DNA from: Lobosporangium transversale
Lineage: Eukaryota > Mortierellomycota > Mortierellomycetes > Mortierellales > Mortierellaceae
Length of the DNA stretch: 64,000 nt
NCBI RefSeq assembly: GCF_002105155.1
Contig: NW_019028981.1
Coordinates: 496,001 to 560,000, forward strand
Direction: 5' to 3'
A model generated the notes under the pieces. The model did not search any database, was not told the DNA's origin, and saw only the letters and a program-made list of their open reading frames with translations. The translations under genes and the position numbers were made by a program. Below, piece after piece: positions 34,495 through 46,007 of this stretch. Position 1 is the first letter of the stretch. Every line of letters starts with the position of its first letter.

Positions 34495-37400
34495 TTACAC
34501 AACGACTAAGTGCATCATTGATTTGAGGCGTTTGAGATCGATCAACCATGGGGGTAAATACCTCTCTCCATCCAAATCAATTTCTCTCAACTCTGGGGTT
34601 TCAAACGAGCCTGCATCATCTAGTGAAATTGCATCCAACATCAAGATGTCATTCTTCTCATTTGCAGCCACACGCATAGCGATCGCCTTGATCAGCTCAG
34701 GACTCACAGGCACCTCATAGTCTGCAATCATGTAGTTCTGAACCAACTTCTGCACCTGCGTAGGTGTCAGCATCCAACAAACATCATAGATGATCTCAAT
34801 ATCACTATGCGAGGCCTTCTTGAGCTGTAGTAGCTTGGTTGCTTGCATCAAGTGCTCTAATTGCAATGTTCCTTCAGGCAGGTCATGTCCTTTGCACCAC
34901 TCCTCAATACGTGTAATATTGTATTGGATCTGCATTGCACGCTTCCATGTGCAGAAGTTACGACGCATCAACAGATCATTGAATCCAGTAACGCCAACCA
35001 TTTTGAGTAACTCTGTCATGACCTGTCTCACAACCGAATGCTCTACATAGTAGCAGCTCATGGCTCTCCAGATCTTATTGAACAACAATAAGAGATCGTC
35101 CATGCTAAATGATGGGCCAGAGCCCATCAGCTTGTTAAAGAATCTTCCAGAGTCGTTCGTAATGAAGCCTGGCAATGCCTGACTCTCAATAATAGCAGGA
35201 ATGATCATTTTACTGAGTTGCTTCTTGAGAGACTTCATCCAAACGTGGAAGATATTGTACTCCAAGCACTCAAGTTCATACTTGACGGTCGAAACAAGCT
35301 GCTCAAAATCATCCCAGAGGCTATCATTGCCTCGCGCTGAGTACTCCTCACGCGTTATCTCTTGCTCGCTCATACAGATCAACGATAACAGCTCGTGTAC
35401 ATTTGAAAGCCAGTATGCGCAGGGAATGATAGACTCATCTCCAGATATTGACATAGACTGCTGCTGGATCGCCTGCATCACATTGATCATCAGTCTCTCT
35501 GACTCCTTGACATATCCGTATCTCCACATCTGTGCCGTCAAAAGGCCGATCAGATGAGCAGGGAACATCACCTCCTTCAAGTGAGGCAAGGTCGAGTGAC
35601 TTGGCGACGGGATCTTGACGTTTTTGATCAGCCCGTTGAGGATCTCGTCCTGAAGGCCATCCTCATCATCCAAGATTCGCATGATTTCGACCTCGGGCTG
35701 CTCGACTAGGCTATGGGTGCTAGGACGAGGACGTGCCACCCGACGGGACCAGTCATCGCTCGACATGGTCTTTGCTCCCCTACTATGGTTGTCCAGGTTG
35801 TCAAAGACGCTGTTAGTTGTCTTTTGAGGTCTAAAGATCCCACCATTCTCCAGACTGGCAACATCAGGTGTACTGTTGCTTCGGTTACGGTTGCCTTTAG
35901 TGCCCGGAAGCTTGTGCCCGCCGTTGGCATGCGCTGTGTAGGTGGGAGGTGCCACTGCCGGAGGCATTCTGTGGGGAACTGGCGCCTCATTCGCGAATGA
36001 GTAATGGTTCTCGTACTTATCAGCAGGATGACTATGAGCAGGAGTGGCGCCATAAGACGGAGGCATAGTTGCAGCGTTACTGGAAGGAGCTCTGGATCCA
36101 ATAGGGAAACTCGAAGTATCACGTCCTGTGGCCTTGGAAAGCTGAGCCAGCTGGTCTTTGAGATATTGATTTTCCCGTTTAAGTGCGATAACAGACTCTG
36201 AATCCTCGTGCTTGACCTTGGACTGGGCTGCGAGCTTATTAATCTCTTCCTTCGTCTTGGCAAGCGATTCTGTAAGTTTGGTAATCTCGTGATCGAGCGA
36301 GCGAGCCCTCTCGACAGATTCATCATATTTTGATTGTAATTCGGTATTCGCTGCTTTCAAGCTCTCGTATTGCGCCTTGGGTACAGTTGGGTTCTCGGCA
36401 GCATGTGCAATCTCCTTCGACTTGGATAGTTGTAATGATTCGTATCGTTCTCTCCATTGTTGGACTTGGTCCTCGAGGCTCGCCACTTGCGAGTCGAATT
36501 GTTTGTTCTGCTGATGCGCCAAGTCCAATGCTCGCGTCAGCTCCACCACTTTTCCCTCGAGGCGATACGAAATTTCTTTTAAATGGTTTACAGACCTAGC
36601 CTCAGCCTTGAGCGCTGCCAGCGCCTTCTTAGCTTGAGCACGACGGATACAAGACTGGATCAAGATAATAGCCTTGGTGCTCTTCCTATGTTCTCGGCGC
36701 ACCTGTAATCCGCGCCAGATCTGCTGAATCTTAGTTGCTGCAAAGGTTTCATGCAGCGTTTGGAATGCGATACGTGCTTGTTTAGCACGAAGAGCACACT
36801 GAATACGTATGATGTGGTTGCGGGTTTCGACATATTTCTTGCGTTGAGCATAGCCACGGATGAAGGTTTGTAGTAACGTTGCGGAACGCTCTTCGCGTAG
36901 AGACCGTGCTACTTTTTGGGCATGTATCCTGCGTGCGAAGCATTGAAGCTTGACTGCAGCACGACGCATAGTATTGTACCTCTTTTGGTAGATGAAGCGG
37001 CGCATGTTCTTCTGAATCAAGGTCGCATAAGAATTTAGCTTTTCGGTACGGAGGTTTTCCATAAATGCAAGAAGACCTGCACGGAAGAAGATCTTGGTTA
37101 AACCAACTTGATACTTGTCTGCCTCCTTGATCGAAGCTTCTAAAATTGCAGAGCACATCTTTTGGGTATCAAAGCCCCAGTGCTCAGAATTGACCAACAT
37201 GTAATACCGCTCTACAAACTCTTGGAATGACCAACGCGAAGGATAACCAGCGCAACTAATACGGATCGTCTCTAGTACACCGCAAGCTCGCAATTGGCCG
37301 AGAACCATTGGGGCATCGAACACCCAAGGTTGTTTTGCTTCGTTAGGCTTGAGACAACGAATGTAGTGGACATTCGTAGAGTTGATGGTGTCCATGAGCT

Positions 37401-39397
37401 GGATCAATGAGCCTTTGAAAATGGATCCTAGCGTCGGCTTTCGATTGATCGCGCTCTTGCGTTTGTCCCCAGTCAACTAATCAAGAGAGAGAGGAAGAGA
37501 GAGAGGAAGGAGAGTCAGATCCGTTAACAGATATGTAACGTGTGTGTAAGGGCAAAGACATTTGACATCTATTAAAGTTCCTCACTTACAGTACCGCCAG
37601 CACCAATAGTAGCGCTAGTCATGAGAATCTCCTCCAAGAACTCATTGTCTGAATTTTTGATCAAATTCAACAGCTCATCTGGAAGTGTATCACGATTCTT
37701 TTCCAGGAAGCCTTCGCAATCGTACGTGACATCATGTGCATAATGAGAGATTGTAAACGCTGTGTTGGAAAATCGAGGTTTTGTGAACCACTTCTTATGT
37801 TTTTCAGTACCAAACTGAGAGAAGAGCTTGTTGCACCAGCCTTGGTCCGATCCTGCGGGAAGACGACTCTCCTCATCCAGAAGCGCCAGGACTCCCAGTT
37901 TGCCTTCGATCATTTCAATACACGGTTGATTGTCGCTGAACTCAATAAACTTCCAATCGATCTGTTCGCGGATATACTCTTCTTGCTCTAGCTTGAAGAC
38001 ATGCTGGTTGAATTCCTGTTGGAGCTTCTCGTTTGCATAATTGATACAGAACTGTTCGAACGAGTTCTTTTTGAAGTGCTCGAAACCATAAATATCGAGG
38101 ACACCAATAAAGGAATGAATCTTGCTTGCAACAGCCTCACTAGATAAGCTCGAATTGATATTGCTTACAAGCCAATCAAAGAGCGCAGAATAGATGTACT
38201 TTGCAACTGAGTCACGAATGATCAAGCTCTGTTCGGCCTTGAGATTGGTGACAATCTTTTCGGAACGAGTGACGATCTGCTTCTTGACAAGCCATTTCTT
38301 AAACTCTGAAAGTTGAATACCAAGGACACGAGTAGCCGTGACCAAAGATGGATCATCATCTGCGATGATGGCATCCGTGCGCCCTGTAACTTGGATGTTT
38401 CCGATATGGAGCAACGCAGCCAAGAGTCTGAAGATCTGCCACTGGACCTGAACAGAGATACCAATGGTCGATAAGGACCTTTGAGTGATTTCAAATTCGG
38501 CAGCATCATCCACCCCATTGATAATCTCGACGCCTCCTTGCTTCAAGTAATGGAATTGGGAGATGGACTGCAAGTCCAATTCTTTTTTCTCCGATGGTGG
38601 CGCACCTGCAACCAGCTGGTAAAAGATGTGGTAGTTACGCTCATGTTCAGGCTGATATACAAGACGAGATCGCTCTAACAAGTATGTCCTAATTCTAGCG
38701 CCGATGATATTACGTTCTTTGTCAAACTGGATCTCTGTGAATTTTCCGAATCGAGAAGAGTTGTCGTTACGTGTCGTCTTTGCGTTTCCGAAGGCTTCCA
38801 TAATAGGGTTCGTAGCTAAGATCTGCTCTTCAGTTTCGCTCATGCCCTTGGAGGAATCTGCACCTTCGCCGTCGTCAGCCGTGGCGAAGTAGCGCATAAT
38901 AAATTTGGCACTGACCGTCTTACCAGCACCACTATTTTGAAGGAAAGAAAGAAAAGAAAACAAATTTCAAGTGTTAATCGTATGTACCTCCTTCTCTTTT
39001 GGGGGAAAAAGGCACTACAAAAAAAAAAAAAAAAACTAAACTAAATGCGCATGCTGGTATTAATTTACCTCTCCCCGGATACGACAATTGTTTGATTCTT
39101 CTCATCACGAATCATGCAACGATACGCATCTTCTGCAATTGCAAACAAATGTGGCTCTAATTCACCACGACGGCGACCAGAGTATGCTTGGATGATATCT
39201 TGGCTGTATAGGTTGACACGGGCAAAAGGATTGGCGGCGATCAGGACAATTCCCGAGTATGTGTAAATATTGCAAAGTGAATAACGAGTCCTGATATTGC
39301 TAAGGACTGTACCATGCAAATGGAAGTCATAGTGTTATGTTACTGCTATTTGCTCCGCCCAAACGGCTAATGATGGTTCGCATTTATCATTGGAACC

Positions 39398-39430
<33 letters not shown>

Positions 39431-39844
39431 ACCAGCTGGTTCGTTTAAATAAGAGAGGTTGGTCAAATCTTCAGTACCCTCCAATAGTGGTGGGTTACGT
39501 AAGGGGGGTAAGATGGCATCATTGCTCTCTTTGATCTTGATCAGTGTAGATGAAAAGACATGATCCTATAAACCACAAATAAAAAGATGCAGAAAATAAA
39601 ATTGTGAGGTGTCAGTCGCTGTTGCCAAAAATAAATGTTAAAAAGCACTCCGACATGATCAAAAAAGGCAAAAATAACATTTGCATGAAAAGGAGTGCTT
39701 TACCTTTCCGTTGTCGTCCTGAAAGGTCAATGTGACTTTGCCATCTGCTGTCACCTCCTTGTTGGTCAGCGCGGCACTGATCCATCCTTCTTTTTCGTCG
39801 GTGAACCAGCACTTTGTGCCCTTGACATATGTTTCGAGAGACAT
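34495..39844 (-). CDS. MYO2: Class V myosin heavy chain
   Basis: Exons 39844-39704, 39565-39433, 39306-39069, 38931-37590 and 37476-34495 give 1611 residues. An SH3-like N-terminus (KGTKCWFTDEKEGWISA) leads into the motor with GESGAGKT (P-loop, about 169-176), NDNSSRFGKF (switch I), LDIYGFE (switch II) and NVHYIRCLKPNE. About six IQ motifs follow (QRKKYVETRNHIIRIQ, then AFAATKIQQIWRGLQVRR-like). A coiled coil, a Ser/Pro-rich linker and the C-terminal DIL cargo-binding domain (IWRAMSCYYVEHSVVRQV) complete it. Class V myosins carry secretory vesicles and organelles along actin cables to growth sites. A (TA)14 repeat lies about 85 bp upstream of the start. Confidence 0.95.
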
Positions 39845-39928
39845 GGCTCAGACACTGGTAAGTAGTAAGGAAGGAACGGGCACAAACGTGGTGCGGTTCT
39901 GTTGAAGGATGATGAAATAGGAGAAGGG

Positions 39929-39956
39929 TATATATATATATATATATATATATATA
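39929..39956. repeat. (TA)14 microsatellite upstream of myosin V
   Basis: Twenty-eight bases of alternating TA. It sits 85-112 bp upstream of the myosin V start codon, where it could serve as a TATA element. Confidence 0.9.
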
Positions 39957-40548
39957 AGATTTACAAGGTGTATGATGAGATTACAGCATTTATAAGAACA
40001 AGGGCTTTAGTTACTGCTCAGATGCCACGCGAGGAAATGTCCACACGGCGTCAGAAGGAGAAATAGGAAAAATAGGGGCAGGAGAAGGAATAAACAAATA
40101 GAACAAATAAACAAACAAAAGAGGAGAGACTTGTCTACAGTGTTCTCTCGGATGAAGGATTAAAAAGCCAGAAAAGAATAGGTGTAAAGGATATCTTGAA
40201 CGAACATGTCAATGTGTAGTAGCGCTACTTCTGGCGTTATCTTAAGAGCGAACGAGTGCACATGAGCAAAGAGAGATCAAGATGGGGTATACTGGGTGTT
40301 GAGAAAGAAGGGTATGCAAAGGAAAGGAGACAAGAGAGAAAGAGAAAGAAAGAAAGAAAAAAAAAAATAGAAAGAGAGAAAGAAAGAAAAATAAAAAAAA
40401 GGGGAAAATGATCAAAGGAAGGGGGCAGGACAAGTATATCGGACCCATGTTCTGTATGCGAAGATCGTGTCCCACCTTCACTCATAATTTTTTTTTTTTT
40501 TTTTCTTAAACCGAATTAAAAATAAAATAAATAAACAAACCAATTGTA

Positions 40549-40549
<1 letters not shown>

Positions 40550-40579
<30 letters not shown>
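40550..40579. repeat. Poly(A) run of 30
   Basis: Uninterrupted A run in the divergent spacer. It is a simple homopolymer, with no adjacent sequence suggesting a retroposed transcript. Confidence 0.9.
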
Positions 40580-40581
<2 letters not shown>

Positions 40582-41317
40582 ACGCTAGTAACTTTCTCTC
40601 TTTCTCAGCATATAGAGGCGAAGGTAAGAAATGTTGCCCTGACTAACATCTCTTGTATTAAAATAATTTATTCCCGTGTCTGATATGAATAGAAGGCATG
40701 TGGGAAGAGAGATGCATGAGCACTACTTTTGCTGCTGTACCTGTGAAGTTCGTTTATGGGATAATAAAGGATAGCGATAATATATAATAATGACAAGGAT
40801 AATGATAATGATGGTAATGATGATGGTGATGATTATAATGGAAATAAATGTGATAGTAGGACATTTCTAGTCAAAAAAGATATGTCTGTCCGTTGAGCTA
40901 CTCTTTGTGTGCATCGCCACCTCTTTTTCCTCGCCAGGTTTTCTTCTTCATTCATGTGTCCTCGTCTTTTCGTTTAGTCCATCAGTCTTCTTTGATATAC
41001 GTCCTTCCCACTTCTGTGATCAGCCAGGAGTAAGGAGGGGATGGAATGGGATAGGATGGGTCTATTTTTGTAGACTTGCTGCTGTTTGTTGCCTGGAATG
41101 TGTATTTTTTAATATTGTGCGTGCATGTGTATGTTATCAACGAAGTTTCGTCCAAGATGAACATTCACACTTAATCGCATCTCTTGAATGATTCAGAACC
41201 AAATGAGCGAACTTCTTTTTCTATTCTCTCCTTCTCTTCTCTCTCAAGGAAAAGAGAGAAAAAACTGTAACGATGGTCTCGTCGCTGCTTGGAATATGAG
41301 AAAAAACATCTTTCGCC

Positions 41318-41350
41318 TCATCCATCCATCCATCCATCCATTCATCCATC
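41318..41350. repeat. CATC tetranucleotide repeat
   Basis: About eight CATC/CATT units in the noncoding spacer upstream of the PMP3-like gene. Confidence 0.85.
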
Positions 41351-42060
41351 TGAATGTGACCATGGTATTGCTCATGTGCAAGCTCATCTTCTCAGGGGAT
41401 TTCATTTCAAGTCATTCATGATTTCCATTACATCCAAATAGATTGCATATTTTTAAGAATACGTTCGTACCTTTTTCTTTACCTCCTTTTCTCCACTTTT
41501 TTTCTTTTTTTTTTTTCTTTCTTTTTCTATAGACTGCTTTAGGGATAAGGATAACAGTGATAGATGATGAAGGAAGAAGGTGAAGAAGAAAAAAGAGGAA
41601 AAAAAAAAAAGTGAGCCAAGAGCTGAAAATCTGGTCTATACGACACTGTAACAACACAAAGATAAGAGAAGCCCTCCTCTGTAGTATTTCTCTTGCTCAG
41701 CCGAAAAAGAGAGTACTCCGTGAGGTAATAACCTGTCTCAGGGATTACAACTGTGAGCCATGGACAGCTCTTTCTCTTTCAGTTTGATCCTCGTGGCATG
41801 GTATTTCATGTCTGCGCCACCAATGCAAAAATATGTATTGCTCTTGCATGCTGGGCTGAGTCGCGTGCAATGTCCCCTGCGTACATTAAAAACTCGACCT
41901 CTTTGTTCTTCTGTTCGCTTCTTTTAGTCCTATCCTTCTTCTTTTCTTTTCTTTCTTGCTTATTTTTTTTATTCGCCATTGCTATTGCTATTGCTATTAC
42001 CACCACTCCAAGCCGCCGCTACATCCATAAACTAACCTTCTAGAAAGTAAACCTTAAGTA

Positions 42061-42981
42061 ATGGCCATTTATTTCACTGGGGCGGATCTTGTTCTCTTTG
42101 CCATCGCGTTCTTCATACCTCCACTCGTAAGTTGTGCGAAGAAAAGGAAAATAACCTACATCCCTCTATTATTCTACTAACGCATCATGTTTCTAAAAAG
42201 AAAAAAAACTCACCCCGATTGCTTGCTTCTCTTTTTTTTTCTTTATAAATGAATAGGCAGGTAAAGACCATTGTTTCATTTACCAATTTCCTGCTATCCA
42301 AAGCATATAATGAAAAAAGACTGGCACGCTGCTGTATTGTATTCCCTAACAAATAAATGAAATGGTCTCACTTCCACTTTACTTTTCTGATATATCAGTG
42401 GTCTTCAAGCAAGGATGTGGATGTGAACTTCTCATTTGGTAAAGAAAACTCTGTTACGAATTTTTTTTCCCTCTCTCTTTACTTTTTGCTCGTATACTTT
42501 CCATTTGTTTTTCTATTTTGTTGATGTGGGTTGTCAGTAAAATGATGATGCCTATTGACCCCTGATCTTTTTGCCCTTGATCTTGCCGTTCAATGCATGA
42601 AAACCTTTTTTTGTTTGCATAAAATTACCGTTCACAGATTGTCCACCATTTGATAATCAACACAAGTTGCTTCTTGCTTACTTTTTTTTCTTTTTTTTTT
42701 TTCCCTCTTGTTTTAAACATGATAGCCTCTGTTTGACCCTTCTCGGACATATCCCAGGCGTTGTGTATGCTTGGTGGGTCATTTACTCAAACTGCGAGGA
42801 TCCTTTGGCGTATCGCCCGCTCCATAATAACAGTCGTCCACCCCTTCGTCCGCAGACTAGTTCTCAACGTAGGACCTATTGCGAAGTGGCTGCCTCACCT
42901 CCACCAAATGGTACTCTTCCTGAAGCTGGTGTCATTCACCACTACAATAGCACTAAGAGCCAAAGTCTATCCAAAAAATAA
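42061..42981 (+). CDS. PMP3/UPF0057 (Sna-type) small membrane protein
   Basis: Predicted exons 42061-42126, 42257-42260 (4 nt), 42399-42438 and 42726-42981 give 121 residues. The spliced product reads FAIAFFIPPL-A-VVFKQGCGCELLI-CLCLTLLGHIPGVVYAWWVIY. This is the conserved two-helix core of the PMP3/SNA family, including PPLAV and the LTLLGHIPG motif. Yeast Pmp3 affects membrane potential and salt sensitivity, and the longer Sna proteins are vacuolar. Here a polar tail of about 60 residues, rich in Pro, Ser and Asn, follows the core as in Sna-type members. The microexon GCAG supplies the Ala codon and the first base of Val. Without it the frame shifts and the signature is lost. It converges on the PPR gene, with 202 bp between stop codons. 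Confidence 0.85.
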
Positions 42982-43183
42982 AACAATCCCTCTACATCTT
43001 TCATATATTCACATAACGGGTTTATACAGAGCTCGGAAGATTTGGGTATTTAAGTCAATTGCTTTACTTTGAAGAGACATAATACAGATGTCAAGACTAT
43101 TTGCAAAATATAAAAATAAACACTTTTTTCCGGCCTCAATTGCTGCTGATAGGAAGACCTTCAAACTTGATGTCAAGACCGTT

Positions 43184-45231
43184 CTAGATGGTATTATTAT
43201 GGTGTTGGTGATGATGATGGTGGTGATGACTATTCTTGGCGCCATGAGTAGTAGCAGTGGCAGCCAGGATGGCCTCCTCTACAGGCTTGACTACCAAATC
43301 TGGGTAATGTTGTTCCTTCATTCGCTTGAGCGTCTCACGGGCCTTCTCTACCATACCGTTGTCCAAGTAAGCAGTCACCATGCTCTGGTATGTTGAAGGC
43401 TCCTTAATAATCACATTGTTGTTCTTGCCAGTAGATGTAGCATTAGCTGCGCTGGGATCCATCATGGCCTCAAAAACCTGCTCAGCCTTGAAGATATTCT
43501 TCTCAATACCGTATCCACGGATCAAGGTATTTTCAATATACGCACTGGAAGGTTGACCTGTTTTCAAAAGTTCATTTCGCACCTGAACTGCACGCGAGAC
43601 TTGATTATTGGTGATAAAGGACTCGATTAAGGATTGATAAGCTGGACCTTTGGGAACAATGCCTGCAGCTCGCATATTATTGAAGGCTGTCTCCGCAGCA
43701 CTTACATCCCGGTGCTCAACGCCATAGGCATGAATCAAAGCTCCATAGTGAGCCTCAGTAGCACGGACAGGGCCACGCTTCAAGGACTGAATTAAACAAT
43801 TAGCCTCCGTCAGATCATAAGGTTGAATACATGCAAAAGCCTCCACCAACAAAGTATAGGTATGCTCTGTCGGGACCAAACGTCGCTGGAGCATGTCCTC
43901 ATAGTAGAACAGAGCCGACTGACGATCCTTCTTTTGACGGACATAGAATTGAATCATAGCATTATGAGGACCATGACGAGCATGGTAGTTGGGTGCGTTA
44001 ACCATCTCCTGGAACAGATTCTTGGCCATATCTTCGGATCCAACTCGGGTACAGGCGCTGATCAACGTACCATAGGTGATAGCATTGGGACGAATGTTGT
44101 GCTGAACCATCTCTTCATAAACTTCTAGCACACGCTCGATTTTGCGGCCGCGTGAAAGTTTACCAATAACCACATTATAGAAAAAGATATTGGGCTTAAT
44201 GTTGTGGCGCTTGACCTCTTCCAGGATTCGAAGTGCATCATGAGCTTCGTCCACAGCTCCTGTAGTCGTAGCGATCAACAGTGTCGCATATCCAGTCGCA
44301 TCCGGGAACTGACCCAACTTCACAATATCGTCATAGTTCTTCTTCGCACTGGTCATGTCACCCAGAGTCGCATTGGCAACCAACATGGCGTTGTAGATCT
44401 CGTATTCTGCGGTTCGCCTTTGGCTCACATCTGTAATTGAAGCAAGCGATTGTTCAGCTAAGGCAAAGAGTCGTTTGTAATCTGTTGCTCGCTCCTTCTC
44501 GCGTTTTGCGCATACTTGAATTGTATCTGCAATGGCCTGAGCAGAAGGAAGTTGGTTCTGGCTGATCATCTTGTTGATACTCTCTATCGCTGTAGTTGCA
44601 TAACCTAATCGGCATGCACGGATAATTGCTTCCGAAGGATCGTTGGCATTGCTGTTGTTGTTTCGTGGAGATGTTGCTGAGCCCTGAGAGCTAATGCTGG
44701 AGGATCGACTGCTATTGTTGCTATAGTAGGAAGAGGGAGTTGTCGATCCTGACACTGAACCAATTTCGCTCAATTCCTGCTCTAAATCTTCAGGCACAGT
44801 GGGGCGATATCCAGGGTAGATCTCTTGTACAGCAGTATCCCATGCAAGCTGGCCAGTGTAATCGTTGAGCTTCATGAATGAGAGCGAGACTTGAGAGCAC
44901 ATCTCTTGGCTTGGTATAATGTTCATTTCCTTGGCATCCAAAAGAATTTCAATCAGATGCTTGTATCGATTGATAGTTTTGAGAGATGACTGCAAAGAGA
45001 GCAAAGTCTCGATATCATTCACATTGATAAGGGTTTTGACTGCATCCAATCCTGCATTGGTCTTAAAGTTGCGGTATGTACGAAGAGCGCCATCTGCAAA
45101 TCCTGAAGAAGCAAGCAATCCATGCCTGAAAGAAACAACGTACGGAGTTTAATAAAAACAAGCACATTAGCAGCAGGAAGAGAAAAATAATATTCGGAGC
45201 AACCGGAGTTACAAAAGAATAAAACTGTCTT

Positions 45232-45264
<33 letters not shown>

Positions 45265-46007
45265 TACCTTTCAAGTAGCTTGGCAAGTGAGAGTGCTTGC
45301 GAAAAATCGCTGCTGTGGTTCGCAATGTCTTTGGCTAGAGAAGCATAAAAGGTCTTGTGGGAAGTTGTCATACCTCTGCCCTGATTCTGGTGACAGTCCA
45401 CAAGCATAGACAGCGCCTTTTCTGCATCCTTGGGGCTATTCATGTCCAAGAACTGTGCAACAATACGAGAGGAAAGAACAAAGTCTGCATACAGCCCTTC
45501 ATGTTGCATCTTTTGTAGATATGAAAACACTGTTCGAGCATCCTGTCCACTGATGGCTTCCCATGCATCACTCGAGATTTCGCTGTACTTTGGAATCACA
45601 GGCTTGCTGCCATTGTTATTTGTGGCAGATTTATTGAAGTCCTTGCGGAAGTTTACATTGGCAGTCAAAGGTCCTTGAAATCGTTGGTGTGATGTCGACA
45701 AAGAGAGAGAACCAAGTGGGCTGTTGGTCGAGAAATGCGACGAGGCAGCAGCATTGTACCCATGGAATTGATATGCCCCTGTGACAGCAGCACTGTTGTT
45801 GTTACTATCGCGGTTCGCTTGAGTGGAAGAAAAGGAACGGACAGGGTTGGAAGGCGCATTGGCTGCGGAGACATTTCCTCCTTGAGCGGCAGTACGCTGT
45901 GACAGTGTCAGAACCGAGTTCTTGGTGTTTCCGAGAGGCATGAACTGACGAGACACACCCTGACGGGTGATGTTTCCCAGCATAGCAGTTGTCTTGAGGT
46001 TCATCAT
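43184..46007 (-). CDS. Mitochondrial pentatricopeptide-repeat protein
   Basis: Exons 46007-45268 and 45125-43184 give 893 residues. The N-terminus (MMNLKTTAMLGNITRQGVSRQ) has positive charge, hydroxylated residues and no acids, and a later RSFSSTQ is typical of a mitochondrial presequence. A Ser/Asn-rich linker follows. The C-terminal half holds tandem repeats of about 35 residues such as IFFYNVVIGKLSRGRK, YGTLISACTRVGSEDMAKNL and YQSLIESFITNNQVSRAVQV. PPR proteins bind organellar RNA and control its processing or translation; the target here is unknown. The protein ends in a His-rich run. The intron carries long T and A homopolymers (about 45231-45264). Confidence 0.85.

Larger units (their letters stand above)
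39845..42060. other. Divergent spacer between myosin V and PMP3-like gene
   Basis: Very rich in simple sequence: (TA)14, a purine tract (40318-40415), poly(T) at about 40489-40504, poly(A)30 at 40550-40579, an ATG/ATA triplet stretch (40790-40860) and a CATC repeat (41318-41350). I saw no convincing protein-coding exon. The part closest to 42061 is probably promoter and leader of the PMP3-like gene. Confidence 0.5.
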
